A stretch of DNA of 64,000 bases. Source: Tremella fuciformis. Taxonomy: Eukaryota; Basidiomycota; Tremellomycetes; Tremellales; Tremellaceae. Numbering within the stretch: position 1 is the first letter of the stretch; every line of letters begins with the position of its first letter. Positions 39,129 to 50,564 of the stretch are shown here, one piece after another. Below the pieces are notes generated by a model. The model saw nothing but the letters and a program-made list of their open reading frames with translations, was not told the origin of the DNA and searched no databases. The stretch lies in the NCBI GenBank assembly GCA_032768795.1, contig CP136499.1, positions 763,786 to 827,785 on the forward strand. Direction: 5' to 3'. The position numbers were made by a program, and so were the translations under genes.

Positions 39129-42120
39129 ATGCTACCACCTCCACCGCCTGAGAACCGCGTCGTCACCGGCAAGGGCTCAAAAGATTCGACACTGTCTCGC
39201 TCCACCGTCACGACAGACGAGTCGGCACCTCTTCGTACACCCGGCTCGGATCGTCCAGCCGAACGTCTCCAACGGGTCTCGTTGCTCACTCCACCGCCGC
39301 CACAGCCTGAGATACGAGTACCTTTCAGGTCATTTCTGCATCAACCAGATAGGCATATTGTCGTGTTCAGCCCGTCAGATGCCGCGCCGCGCGAGACGAT
39401 CGCAGAGAATCGCAGCAAGTTCAATGACGACATCATGGACTGGTGGCGAACCCGGTCGAGCGAGAGTGGTTTCCATCACGAACTACTTTCGATCTGCAAA
39501 TGCGTGCTAGGCGGGCGGCGGAACCGCTGGCTCAATCCTGACTCCACAGAGGGACTGGCGGTAGCGCCCCAGTTCCAGGTTGTGTCTGGGATGGACATGC
39601 GGCACTTCGGTACGTCGGACAAGAGGGTCTGTCAGACGCTGTTCTGGAAGACATTTGCCGATGCCCATACGCAACAAGGATGCGCAGCAGCCTTTGAAAC
39701 GAGTGAGTCGTCTTGACCAGATCTCAACACGAGCCTTCACAGCTTTGCCTCGCATGGATCGACCCTTTGCGCGGACATTGGAAGCCTGTCGATCCTTGCT
39801 GACAAGTAAAGATCCCCCCGACACGACCGCAACGACCATCACCTCTCACAACATCGTCGTAGCTCCATCGCCGCCGTCACAGTCGACATCATCCTCCATT
39901 GGTATCGACGACGGGATCGCCTCGCTAAAGACAAACGCCAAACGCCTTACCGTTCCTGACATGATGCTCATCGTGACATCAGCTGACAAAGTCGCATATG
40001 ACGAGTCCCGGAAAAGTCTGCGAAAGAGGCTGAAGAGACTCCGAGACACCAAGTCGACAAGTACGACGCAGGGCAGCAAGCTCGATCAGGAGGAGCGTCT
40101 ACTCGCACACACACTTGACGATCACGGCTTCATACCCGATGATCTCGCCTCGGAGGCGGGCACCGCCCAAAGCAGCGTCTCAGGCTCGTCACATTCGTCA
40201 AACATCCGAAAGCGCAAGCTTGCCACCCGAGTGGCTGCAGAGCGGCTCGACCGTTGGTTTGCCATACCTGGCATCGTCGCCGAGTACAAAGTCGCGCAGT
40301 ACTTTACCATGCTCTGTCAGCTTCTCGGCTATCTTGTGCAAGTCTACGAGGCGTGTGGGACGAGATTGGGCCTGCTAGTCAACAGAGGTGGATTCGCTCG
40401 CGTATTCGTCATCGAGCCGGATTCGGAGTGCGACCGGCGAGTCGCTATCGAGACTGCCCAGAAAGAATGGTGGGGCAAGGTGATGTCGATGGAGCAAGTC
40501 GACTCGTCTACGTTCGCCAACAAGCAATGGGTCCCGAACGACATCTGTACTCAAACGACCACCCCTCCGGACGACGGAGCCACGCCGCCGCCAGGGCAAT
40601 TTGACCATACCGAGAACCGCACGTACACCGTGCCCGATTGGCACGTCATCCAGCGCCTTGTCGATTTTGTCGAGCTTGGGAGGGACAATGTCAAATGTCT
40701 CGATTCGCAGCAGGCACCAGGACGGGAAGAGCTATTCGTCAAGAACCGATCGGTCCGATTCGGCGAACCTTTCTCCTCGGCAGACCTCCCGGTTACGCAG
40801 ACTTCGGATTCTGGACAACACAGCGATAATGTCGCCACTGGATCTGCGCTGCCGCCCACCTTCGAGTTGGACCTTGGAGATTCACGGACTGATCCGTCCA
40901 CCCGTCCGGCACTGTCCGAACAAGTCCGACCTGATCTCGTACGCTCGTACGAGCTGATTGCACGTGGAGCCAGGACGCTCAAGTCGATCCCGCCACCTGC
41001 GCAGGCTCCGACATCGGCCAAAATCAAGCCAAAAGGCAAACGCGATGCCGCACGAGAGCGAAAGCATGGGGACTCGGACACCGAAGAGGATGGTCAGCCA
41101 CCATCTGGAGGTGATGGTCGAGGAGCTGGTGGATCGGGACCGGGAGAGGGAGACGGAGACGGCAACCCCGACAGACCTCGGGACTCGCCAGACGATCAGG
41201 GCGAACGTCGTGAACCTGGACAGGGCGATGGAGGGGCGGACCGCACGAGTGGACCAGATGATGCGGCGGAAGGCGATGGTCAACCGGAGCCTTTGGCGGG
41301 GCGCACAGGTGGACCGGGTGATGGTCACGGTGTGGACGACAAAGCCGTTCAGCTGAAAGCTGCTGCCAACGGCGGAGGTGTGATGGACCAAGGGGATTCA
41401 GGAGTTTACAAACAGCGTGAGTGCCCAGACCATGCTACTTCTCTCCTATCCTCCTTCATTGGGCTGTCTTTCACTTCGTACCCGTATCCGCGCCGCCCGG
41501 CCGAGCGCTTCAGAGTCGGGAAAATTCTGCTCTTCCGCGCTCCATGCCGAACTTGCGCTGAAGGTTCAGTGACCACCGCCGCGCTCCGACATCATAATCG
41601 AACCTCCGCTCCTTCAAGACGTCCTACCGGACGCGCACCGCTATTTTCACCGTCGTCATACGCACACAATATCGGCGAGGCTGGTAGCGGCTCCCAAGTG
41701 GCGGCCATCGAGCTCGAGATGGACTGTGACATCTCATCGCGCCCTTCCGAAGGAGACACTTCTGGCGACACCTGGAGCGACGAGAGTGACAGCGAAGAAG
41801 AAGAGGCATGGCAGGAGCCCTCTCCAGAACATGAAGCCTTGCGTCGGACGCTTGGCATGCTCGGTGTGACACTTCATTTCGTGTCGCCCCAAGATATGGA
41901 CGGCATCGCGGCGGACGCCCATGCCAAGGCGCACATACAAGGGCTGGTCCGGCCACCGGTACGCAGCGTCTACACCCTGCCCGAGTCCCCGTTACCCGGC
42001 CGGGCCAGACGCCCAGGATCCATGGGTCACACGAGTGGCGACGCGACAAGTAAGCATTCACCGCAGACCGCTCAGGACCACGACAGCGACATGTTCGAGA
42101 CTGTGCCGGAGTGGTTATGA
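39129..42120 (+). CDS. Gene C: PD-(D/E)XK nuclease-like protein (2 exons)
   Basis: Exons 39129-39702 and 39743-42120 (40-nt intron, GTGAGT...TTCACAG) give 983 residues with closed phases. ATG 39129 (MLPPPPPEN) is preferred over the more upstream in-frame codon because it follows the TATA-like box by a usual distance. The N-terminal 190 residues include a RFSFLHQ/DIMDWWRTRSSESGFHHEL region. The core has PD (263-264) and AEYK (E372, K374), then a helix with QLLGYLVQVYEACGTRLGLLV, the same order as gene A, so a nuclease-like fold is likely. The PD-to-ExK spacing is long, so the first acidic residue may be another one. From about 41085 the main frame becomes Gly/Asp-rich while the +1 frame looks more protein-like, so the 3' part may be frameshifted. 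The acidic SDSEEEEAWQEP segment is near the end. Confidence 0.6.
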
Positions 42121-44442
42121 AACGGGTCCTGTAGAGTACCTGCCACACCATCGGGGTAGGTGCAGGTTGATATTCTACTGCGTAGGCGCAGGCAGGATAC
42201 CGACCGTCATTTCATGTCGACGCAGCTACCTGCTAAGGAGAATGAGATGGACCATTGGCTGCGCTTTCAGAAACGTCGCATGGTTCCCTGAGCGCTGACA
42301 TTCGATTGCTGCGTAGCGGTGTCCCGCGGGTCTCAAACCGCTGCTGTTGCTCCGCGCGATCTGTCTGACCTATGTTTCCCGCATGCTCGACACCGCGTGA
42401 TAAGCGCATCGGTCGATCTTGGAAGTCTTCTCTAGCCGTGCCCGCCCCGGTCTCAGCTGCGCATGACAGGCCAACGCGCGGCTGGTTCTCGCACTCACAC
42501 GCTGACAATTTGTGACTAGCAAGGACACAACGGGACAAGGCAGTGCATTTCTCGTCGCATCATGCGTCTCACGCGGCGCTCGGCGAGATCTGATCAACAA
42601 GGCAGGCGATGGTCATCAGGCGCGTCCGGGGCGTTTCACCTGCCAAGGGAAGTCAGCCGGTCATCGTTCCATCACCTCAACCCGGGGACTGCAGCGGCAC
42701 CCGCGGTAGTGTGATTGGCACAGATTGCAAGAGACATGGTTTGCTGGCACAATGTTCAAGATAGCCCCTGATGCTGACAACGCCGGCTGTTGGGCTGAAT
42801 GGCATGATCGCGCAGCCCAATCGTTCCCTGTTCTCTCCGTGGTCAATTCGAGGGGGCCCTAGAGGCGACGGAGATCGACGCTCGGGTTAGCGAGGTCGAC
42901 CGGCAGCCCTGTTGCGTGCTCAGCTCAGCACTGTAGAGAGTGATGAGAAAGGCAACAGGGCGTCGACGTGGCTAGCTTAGGCTCGTTGAGAGGCGGCGGC
43001 GCTGCGCGCCGTACAACTCCTTCGGGACGAGACTCACCTAGTGGGCCGATCCGACTGATCTGCACACGAGGATGACTGATCGGTCGTGCGCGATGTAACC
43101 GGGGTCTTGACCGGCGGCGCAGGTCCTTCTACCATCTGCCATGTCTGCTGTGCACTCACGGGTGGTCCGGAACGCGGTCCTGACGCTGGAGGACAACATG
43201 CATTGTCAACGTAGGTCACGGTGGTAGATTCATCAGAATCTTCGCTTCGTCTCGAAGTGTCACTGCTTCCTCTGGTGGTGCTAATTTCGCCAAAAGCAGC
43301 TTTTAGGTCGCTTCCTCTTCCGAAACCCTTTCCGCTCTCCTCGCAAGGGTGCTGACAGCGTCTGTTGTTGCACGCAGTCTGTCGATTTCACTTACAGGAC
43401 CGGTGTGATATGCTCTGTCTCTTCGCTTCTCCGCTCTTCGTAGCTTTCAGACGGCATGCATGTTGCCACGCAGGGGAACGGACGTCTCGTCCAATGTCGC
43501 CAGTCAAGCGCACCCGAGAGGCGCAGGAGAGCTGGCTCTCTTTAAGCGACTGGACGTGCGATCACGAAGGGAGGGAGCGAGTCTCGGGTCTTTGACCCTT
43601 GCGCTGGGGCTTGGCGGAGTGGGAGGTCATGAATCGCCTTGTTTGACGGCAATGGGCAGAAACGGGCTGTTGCGGTCATCGGTGGAGAAAATGGCTATAC
43701 GTGTTACAGATGCAGGCGAAATTGTTTGCTTCGGTCGCTCAGCATTATCGATCAACTGCCGACACTGCTTCCTACAAGCACTGTGCTGCACTGATGAGGC
43801 CGGCGGTCGCTTGAGACGTTCCTGCTCGAGCCGGGGATGATGGACCCTCTCCTCTCGCCGAAGTCCCCTACGGTGCTCACACTGCCCCGCCGGTCCAGCT
43901 CGCTACCCCGCCGAGATGGACGCGCAGACGGGGCCATCTCCACATCCCCTTCCGCGTCAGCCCCTTGAACACCCAGACCGGCGCCAATCTGGGATCGCAG
44001 CACGCCCGCTGCGACATCCAAGCGATTGCAGAAAAGTGAACACGTAATCGAGAAATACCAAAAGAAGCTCAAAGAGTCCGCTGGGCACCCACCTTCGATC
44101 CTAGAGGTCGTTGTTGCGGGCAGCCCATTGCGGCAAGTTACTGTTGACAAACTTCCTGGTCCTCCATCCCTCTCCCTCTACCCCGATCCATATCCCTCTT
44201 GACTTTTCCTCTTGTGCATCTCACCCCATCTGGACAGTATGAGACTCTCCCTCGCGCTGTCAAGGTGAGGTCATTGCATCCTGAGAAGAGGCTGAGGTCC
44301 GCTTCATAGCCCTGAGGAACGCATGGGAAGCCATCTTAGCTCTAGCTTCCATGCGGGCATAACAGCCATCATGAAAGAGGTCCTACATCCCGGCATGGGC
44401 GGCAGCACCTGAGCCGTACTGTGCCGAGTGGTGAAAGGCATC
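42121..44442. other. No firm gene; weak exon-like fragment near 44040-44200
   Basis: A short open stretch at about 44037-44204 (reading EKYQKKLKESAGHPPSILE) looks protein-like but has no clear start or splice partner. An upstream frame ends in-frame before it. Nothing else is recognisable except the foldback copy at 42908-42959. Confidence 0.3.
42908..42959. repeat. 52-bp foldback mini-element, second locus
   Basis: Begins CCTGTTGC and ends GGCAACAGG, with the inner CTCAGCACT...AGTGATGAG stem as at 35457-35504 but a different centre. Two diverged copies with conserved ends suggest a tiny mobile or hairpin-forming repeat. Confidence 0.6.
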
Positions 44443-44846
44443 TGTCACGTCGGCCACGCCTCCATGATCACCAAAGCACGCCTACGAGCCTCGTTCCAGC
44501 CCAGCACGCCTGTCAGACACGTGCGCCTATCGTCGATCCTCGAGTAGCCTCGACGACGCTCGAGTAGCCTCGACGACTCTAGAGCTCGAGCCTCGTCGAT
44601 GTTGTTTCAAGGAGAAAGCCCAAGGCGGTGCAGAGGAGGGCACGGGTGATATATATACAAGTCCTCACCCGTAGATCGTCCTTAGCACCGTGGTATTGAG
44701 TCCCATGGATAGAAAGTAACGGCGCAGCCGTGTTGTCAACGCACGAGAGGCTGTAGGACACACCTTCTCGTGGAGGGCAGAGACAGATCGACAGACAGCA
44801 CGTGTGAGAGGGCCTATCAGTCGACGACCGGCCTGGCCCCGTGACA
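44443..44846 (+). repeat. 5' LTR of a truncated chromovirus (element d)
   Basis: 404 bp, starts TGTCACGTCGGCCACGCC and ends CCCCGTGACA, followed by GTATACCACGG at the primer-site position. It is related to family 1 in its ends and CTCGACGA-rich middle. A gag start follows. Confidence 0.75.
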
Positions 44847-44884
44847 GTATACCACGGTGCAACTACCTCTCACACGACTAGTTC

Positions 44885-45082
44885 ATGGCACCATCGACTC
44901 GACGAACCACGTCGACAGATCCTGAGCATCAGCACATTGCTCTACCCACAAACCTACGACTACCGGTGGACACTCGACTGAGAGCCGCCGCGACCAACAT
45001 GGCCCAACCATTGGGTGATCAGCCGTCTGTGCAGCAGTTGCTCGCGCAGATCGGGCAGCTTCAGGCGGCCCTTACTATATAG
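44885..45082 (+). pseudogene. Truncated gag of element d
   Basis: 65 codons from ATG 44885 align with the N-terminus of the gag at 20884 (STRRTTSTDPEHQHIALP versus ETRRSTSLNPNHEHQALP; QPSVQQLLAQI versus QASLAQILQQL). The frame then enters the tandem array and stops, so the element was cut here and joined to unrelated repeats. Confidence 0.8.
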
Positions 45083-45169
45083 CAAAAATAGCAGGGGGGG
45101 TGCTATGTATCCCGCGGTATCGGCCATTTCCACCAGGGGTCGGCGCGGTTGCTCAGCCTATCCGCGAGT

Positions 45170-46060
45170 TACGTTGTGGTATTGGACATTTTTGGGTGGT
45201 GGGAGGTCTCTCCTCACCCGAAAACGGGGCGCGTTAATGGACGATTTGGGTGGAAGAGGCCTCTCCCATCCCGAACACGGGGCGCGTTAATGGACGATTT
45301 GGGTGGGAGAGGCCTCTCCCATCCCGAACACGGGGCGGAACGCGGTTTCGCAGGAACCGTCAGGAACGAGACGGTCCTTTATCGACTTAGTCGTTGCAGA
45401 GACTGGTTGGTCAGTCGGGCGGGACATCCCCGTGGGCGACGTCGTGGGGAAGCATAGCGTCGCTGTAATGGACGATTGCGGTACGGTAATGGACAGTTTT
45501 TGGCGGGGAGAGACCTCTCTCATCCCGAACACGGGGCGCGTTAATGGACGATTTTGGTGGGAGAGGCCTCTCCCATCCCGAACACGGGGCGGAACGCGGT
45601 TTTGCAGGAACCGTCAGGAACAGGAGGGTCCTTTATCGACTTAGTCGTTGCAGAGACTGGTTGGTCAGTCTGGTCAGACGTCCCCGCGGGCGACGGACAG
45701 TCTTTGGCGGTGGGAGGTCTCTCCTCACACGTATACGGGGCGCGATAATGGACAATTTCGGTGGGAGAGACCTCTCTCATCCCGAACACGGGGCGCGTTA
45801 ATGGACGATTTTGGTGGGAGAGGCCTCTCCCATCCCGAACACGGGGCGGAACGCGGTTTCGCAGGAACCGTCAGGAACAGGAGGGTCCTTTATCGACTTC
45901 GTCGTCGCAGAGACTCGTCGGTCAGTCGGGCACAATGACCCCGCATGCGATGTCATGGCGCATCATCGCGTCGAACAAGTGCAGATCGTGATACGGTCTG
46001 GGATGATTGTTGGGAGTAGGAGGTCTCTCCTTACCCGTTCACGGGGCGCGGTAACAAACG
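45170..46060. repeat. Tandem array with 16-bp palindrome, ~53-bp and ~255-bp periods
   Basis: Units contain GGGAGAGGCCTCTCCC, a perfect palindrome (45305-45320, 45559-45574, 45816-45831, plus one-base variants such as 45252), followed by ATCCCGAACACGGGGCG. Units of about 53 bp are embedded in a larger unit of about 255 bp whose GGAACGCGGTTT block recurs near 45336, 45590 and 45847. The unit function is unknown. Open frames across it are by-products of the repeat. Confidence 0.8.
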
Positions 46061-46162
46061 ATCTTCCATCAGCGACGCCCCCCGCCAATCCATGCCACGG
46101 AGACCCTCACGTACGAGACGGTCCTTTGTTGACTTCCAGGTCGCTCAACCTGGTCGGCCGGT

Positions 46163-46483
46163 TCACGGCGGTGTCTTGGACAAGCCCTGCTTTCCACCGG
46201 AATGAATCAACTCTCGGTTATCGCTTGACGTGAAGCGGCTCAAGAATCCGATGCATACCGACCCGGCGAGCGACAGGTACACGAGCCCCGATTCAAAGAA
46301 CACTCTCTGCGGATGACCGTTTTCTTCTTCGCTTCCCGCACAGGCCAACTTAGCATCGGACCGCATGTCCAAATCCATGAGTTGAGACGCTCGGCTTCGA
46401 TTTTGATCGCCGATCATATGGCAGTGCGGTGGTTCTTGCTGCATATCAGCATGGTATATTGCATCGGCAGTAGCTTCACGCAC
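46163..46483 (-). other. Possible exon, unassigned
   Basis: A minus-strand open stretch (LMDLDMRSDAKLACAGSEEENG, then a hydrophobic SGLVYLSLAGSVCIGFL segment) looks protein-like and has no match I recognise. It could be a 3' exon of the gene to its right. Confidence 0.25.
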
Positions 46484-46690
46484 CTACATCCACAGGCACT
46501 GAATCGACGAGTCTTGATACCAGGGAAAGCCGAGCCCATCGTCGCGGCATTGTTCCGGTTGTGAGCGTGTACGAGTGATATAACCCTTGCCGTGGGACGC
46601 TGTACCCATTGGCTAAAGTGTAACTCATCTGGAGCCTGCTTATCAGCAAGCGGTCACTGTAAAAGGACACAGCACGGACCATCTCCTCAC

Positions 46691-47072
46691 CCAAGCGGCC
46701 CGCGCCTTGTACTGCTGATTCGTAGTCTGAATCGAGTTGACCTGTTCCGCTTGAGCTGTGAGCTCCTTGCGGACGGTCTCCTGACGCTGGGCAGCGGTGC
46801 CATGCAGTTTGACCGATCCCGAGGCGAGCATGAACGAGTCGTGCTTCTTTAGGCTCATGGTCGAGCTGCGTCGCGCACGGGACAGCATTGGCCGTGGGGC
46901 GGGGCTGGCCTGAAGACGGGATGAAGTGGAGGCAATGGAAGAGATGCGGCAGTGGTGCAGGGACATGCGGTTGAAGCCCATGGTAAGCGCCTGCGAGGTG
47001 GACCACGGGGTCGGCTGAGTGCTATACGATGTTGAGGCCGACACCTGATCGGCGAGGTCTTCGTCTTCGGAT
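46691..47072 (-). CDS. Exon of a Ser/Arg-rich protein, possibly 3' part of the next gene
   Basis: A 382-nt minus-strand segment is bounded by a TTTCAG acceptor and a GTGAGG donor. It encodes an acidic start (SEDEDLADQVSAS), a Ser-rich middle (RARRSSTMSLKKHDSF) and a coiled-coil-like end (QRQETVRKELTAQAEQVNSIQ). It lies 114 bp downstream of the gene at 47186-47886 and could be a further exon of it. Function unknown. Confidence 0.35.
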
Positions 47073-47185
47073 CTGAAACTTCAGCTTCGAGTCAAGGCAG
47101 CGAGAAGAGAAAGCTGACTGGAGGGACACCGAGACGGATCGCCCACGCCGGTAGGGCATGACCCTACTGGCGCTGCGTGTCCTGT

Positions 47186-47886
47186 TTATGGCACGGCCCA
47201 GACCTTGCGTGTGGACCTCGAACTGCTGCGTGACATGACGGAAAGGCGTGGTGTTCTGGCCGAAATGCTGGTAGCTTGGCTGGTGGCGGAAAAATCATAC
47301 CCTGGGGCGCTGTAAGTGGGCATGGCATTGAAGGTAGATGCGGGGAGAGGGTACTTCGTATCAAATTCTTGGAAAGAGGAAGTGGAAGAGGTTCGCGAGT
47401 GGGAGCGAGATGCGGGCTGGCTGAGAAGGAGAGTGAACTGCTCAGGAGGATAGGATTGGACAAGCAATCCAAACGAGGCGGGACCAGTCGCTGAGAAGGA
47501 AGAGAGAGAGTTTAGCGAGGATGTTGACGAAACGTGCGACAGCATGGACGGGTAAACATGGGCGTTGGCGTCGAACACGCCAGTCTGGAATGCGGGTTGG
47601 AGTTGGGCATTATCGGGGGATCCTGAGAGGTCAGATCGCCGACAGATTGGGTACAAACGAGCTCACCAGTCCCCGTTGCATGAAATGCCTCAAAATCGCG
47701 AGGAGAGAAAGACGGCAGACCGGCGTTGTTGTCGGACGTCAGTGAGGACGCCCACGATGCTGCGAGGTCGTCCTCTGTGGGTAGACCACCATCGATCGCA
47801 GGCAGGTGCTCGCGAAGAGGGCTCGTGCGAGACGTCGCGGTGGGGTCGGCGAACGAGAAGCCCAGTTGGTCGAACGAGTCAGCCAT
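47186..47886 (-). CDS. Gene D: 218-residue Ser-rich protein (2 exons)
   Basis: Exons 47886-47667 and 47622-47186, joined by a 44-nt intron (GTGAGC...CTCAG, branch-like ATCTGACC), close in phase. The ATG at 47886 is chosen; the codon before it is GTG. The protein starts MADSFDQLGFSFADPT, is Ser/Pro-rich throughout and contains SSTSSLNSLSSFSATG and SQPASRSHSRTSSTSSFQEFD, which look like phosphorylation-prone disordered segments. It resembles no family I know. Broken copies lie at 49524-50030 and 50031-50340. It may have further 3' exons. Confidence 0.55.
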
Positions 47887-48016
47887 CACGGTGACAGGCT
47901 ACAGGTGACGAGGCTGCAAAGGCGACCAGATGGAGGGAAGTGGGTGAAGGTCTCCTGGATCCTCTTGGTGGGTGCAGAGATGTAGGGTGTATCTCTGCGA
48001 GGGGTAAGAAACGTTG

Positions 48017-48771
48017 TCAGCGGGGTGTCATCAAGGTGATATGAGCGATGGTGATGTGGTGCTGGACATACCGTATGAGACGACAGTCAAGTCGTCGCGT
48101 TCCGAGCGTGGGATCGTCGGCGGCGCCGGGAGACGAGCAAGAGCTACCGGGGTGGGCTGACGAGAGGAGGGAGGCGGCAGCAGGCACGGAGGCGAGGAGC
48201 GAGCAAGGTTTAGTACGCGTGGCGCGGGACATGGCTGGGGGCAAGACGCGAGCGTTTTCAAGTATGTGGTGATGCTGAAGCAGAGGTGTCGCGACGATCT
48301 GGAGGATGGAAAGAGGAATTGGTCCTTGCCTCTGCGTTCATTCTCGCCTGTAGCGTTGACGTTCGGGTTTTGTCGACACTCGGAAAGGTGGTTGTGTGTG
48401 CAGCTGCGGGGAGTGGCGATCGCCGTTCACCTGGGTGATCGGCTTTGTTCGGCTGTTGTGCTCTTGACGTCATGCCGGAGGGCGCCGGACTGTCGCCCCG
48501 GGGCGCTCCGCCTGACTCCCTTTGGCACTTAACGCCGAATTGTGGCACCCCGGTCGGACAACTGACGGGGGTCTCTGGCACCCCCGCTCACCAGCCAATT
48601 TGGCTGGGCAACGGTGGAAAAGTTGCATCTGGTCACCTGGGCGACCGGTTTGATGATGGAGTTGTTTTTTGTCCATAACGCCGACGCCGGAGCGTGTCTC
48701 ACGCGATCCTGCTCTATGCATATATTACTGACTAACCGCTCATCCCCCCACCTCTTAAGTTCTCAGCCTCA
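48017..48771. other. Promoter-side flank, no gene
   Basis: No supported frame. A TATA-like CATATATTA at about 48719 precedes the open frame at 48774. Confidence 0.3.
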
Positions 48772-48773
48772 AA

Positions 48774-49265
48774 ATGTCGCTTCTCGTCCGCAATTCTCGT
48801 ACGTCAATGCAGTGCCCCTCCGCTCCCGCCCCCTCGCCGCAATCTGCCCCGTCATCACCAGCATCACCTGCTCGGCATAGCGCCCACCAGACTCGGCGCA
48901 AGTCTGGCAAAGTCCGACACATCACCTACGTTGGCGGCATTCTCTTGTACGCACATTGTGCTGCCGACCGTGATCACCCAGCTAATTTGAAGTATCCGCT
49001 TAGGTGTGAGAACAGTTCGTGTCACCACCGATGTACAGAGACCAATCACGAGCTTCTTCGAACTGTCCGGCGGCCTGCAGATGATACGAGAGTCTGCCAC
49101 CGAGTCAGTGAATCTTTCGGGTACATGCTTGTCACTGATGTCAGGATGATAATTGTCGTCCTACCGTTCCTTCGGCATGCCCGACTTATCACCGAAGACG
49201 CCAAAACCGCGGCGGTAGATTTCATCATCCGTGAGCAGCGGGCCAAATTTAGCCTGACCGTGTGA
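48774..49265 (+). CDS. Short hypothetical open frame
   Basis: A 163-codon frame begins MSLLVRNSRT about 50 bp after a TATA-like CATATATTA, with an A-rich start context (CAAAATGTC). It has a Ser/Pro N-terminal part and a Cys/His-bearing middle (RCENSSCHHRC). Internal introns are possible. No recognised family. The start context is its main support. Confidence 0.3.
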   Translation: MSLLVRNSRTSMQCPSAPAPSPQSAPSSPASPARHSAHQTRRKSGKVRHITYVGGILLYAHCAADRDHPANLKYPLRCENSSCHHRCTETNHELLRTVRRPADDTRVCHRVSESFGYMLVTDVRMIIVVLPFLRHARLITEDAKTAAVDFIIREQRAKFSLTV

Positions 49266-49523
49266 TTGCCTGTTGTACAGCTGTAACATGCAGTAGTTGA
49301 AATTGTTTGAACGTAGCACCAACAGCCGGCCGATGAGTCCCCGTTTTGTTGGGCAGATGAGTAGGCGGAGAGCTGAAGGTCCCCCTTCACCGCCGGACGG
49401 GGCGCGTTGCTGGGCATTTTCGCCTAGCCTTGTCTCCCAGCCCGACAAACACTGCAATGAAACGAGCACTTTCAGATTAATGCTGCGATGCTGATGCATA
49501 CACCTCACTCATTCTTCGCAGGA

Positions 49524-50030
49524 TCATGTTGGTATATACCGCCGGTAACTTGGCTGGGCGCCGGTGAAAGAGCCGGCAGAGGCGTCATACCCTTGAGCGT
49601 TGAAAGTGGGCAGGCGGGCGAAATGGGAGGAAGTGAGTGGGTACTTGGAGTCGAATTCCTGGAGAGAGGAAATTGACAAGGTTCGAGACTCGGAGTGTGA
49701 CGCGGGCTGGCTGACAGGCAAGGTGGACTGCTCAGGAGGATCGGAGTCAATGGATGAGCAAGACAAGGAGGGGCCGGTCGCTGGAAAGGACGAGAGAGAG
49801 TTGAGGGAGGACGTGGAGGAGCCGTGCGACAGCATGGACAGATGGTTGTGGGCGTAGGCGTCAAACACGCTGGTTTGGAAGGCGGGCTGTAGGTGAGCAT
49901 TGCAGGTGGTGACTGAGGATCAGCTCACAAAAGGATATAAGAGGATGACTTACCAGTCCCCGATGAATGGAACGCTTCGAAAGAAAGACGGGAGCCCAGC
50001 GTTGTTGTCGGACGTCAGTGCCGACCGACA
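49524..50030 (-). pseudogene. Broken copy 2 of gene D
   Basis: Both exons are recognisable: LTSDNNAGLPSF (about 50028-49985) and AYAHNHLSMLSHGSSTSSLNS through SQPASHSESRTLSISSLQEFD. A shift between SVPF and the splice donor removes the original frame, and the C-terminal end differs. Same strand and order as gene D. Confidence 0.65.
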
Positions 50031-50340
50031 GTAGGCCATGGTGAGGGCGGGCGCAGAGGTGTTCTCTTGCTCTTGGGCGATGTCTATGGGCGTCGCGTTG
50101 GAGGAGATACTCCAGCAGCGAGGAGATCGACGAGGTTCGGGAGTGCGAGTGGGACGCAGGCTGGCTGAGAGGAAGCGTGAACTGCTCGGGAGTATCGCAG
50201 TCAACGGATGAGCAAGACGAGGCGAGGCCCGTTGCTGAGAAGGACGAGAGAGAGTTGAAGGAGGACGTGGATGAGGCGTGCGACAGCATGGACCGGTGGG
50301 CGTAGGCGTTTGACTCATCGAGACTGGATGCGATGCAGAC
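50031..50340 (-). pseudogene. Broken copy 3 of gene D
   Basis: Homologous to exon 2 of gene D (SMLSHASSTSSFNSLSSFSATG, then PEQFTLPLSQPASHSHSRTSS). It loses the frame after ISSLLEYLLQ. With copy 2 it makes a tandem pair, so the family spread by local duplication. Confidence 0.6.
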
Positions 50341-50564
50341 TCGAGGCTTGGGATCGTCGACGGCGCCGAGAACGCTGGCTGACGAGAGGCACCCGGCAGC
50401 AGATGACAGCCATCGAAGGCCAGGAGCGAGCAAGGTGTAGTATGGGCGGCGCAGAACTCGAGAGCGTTGTCAGGTATGAAGTGAAGCTGCTGAAGGGGAG
50501 GTCGATGTCGCGAGGAGATGGAGGGGAGGATGCGATGAGCAGTCGTGTCGGAGGTTGGGGTCAT

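Noticed and set aside
39580..42120. Gene C starting at 39580 as one unspliced frame
   Set aside because: The first 54 codons lie in the alternative frame of exon 1; splicing 39703-39742 joins a better N-terminal exon in phase.
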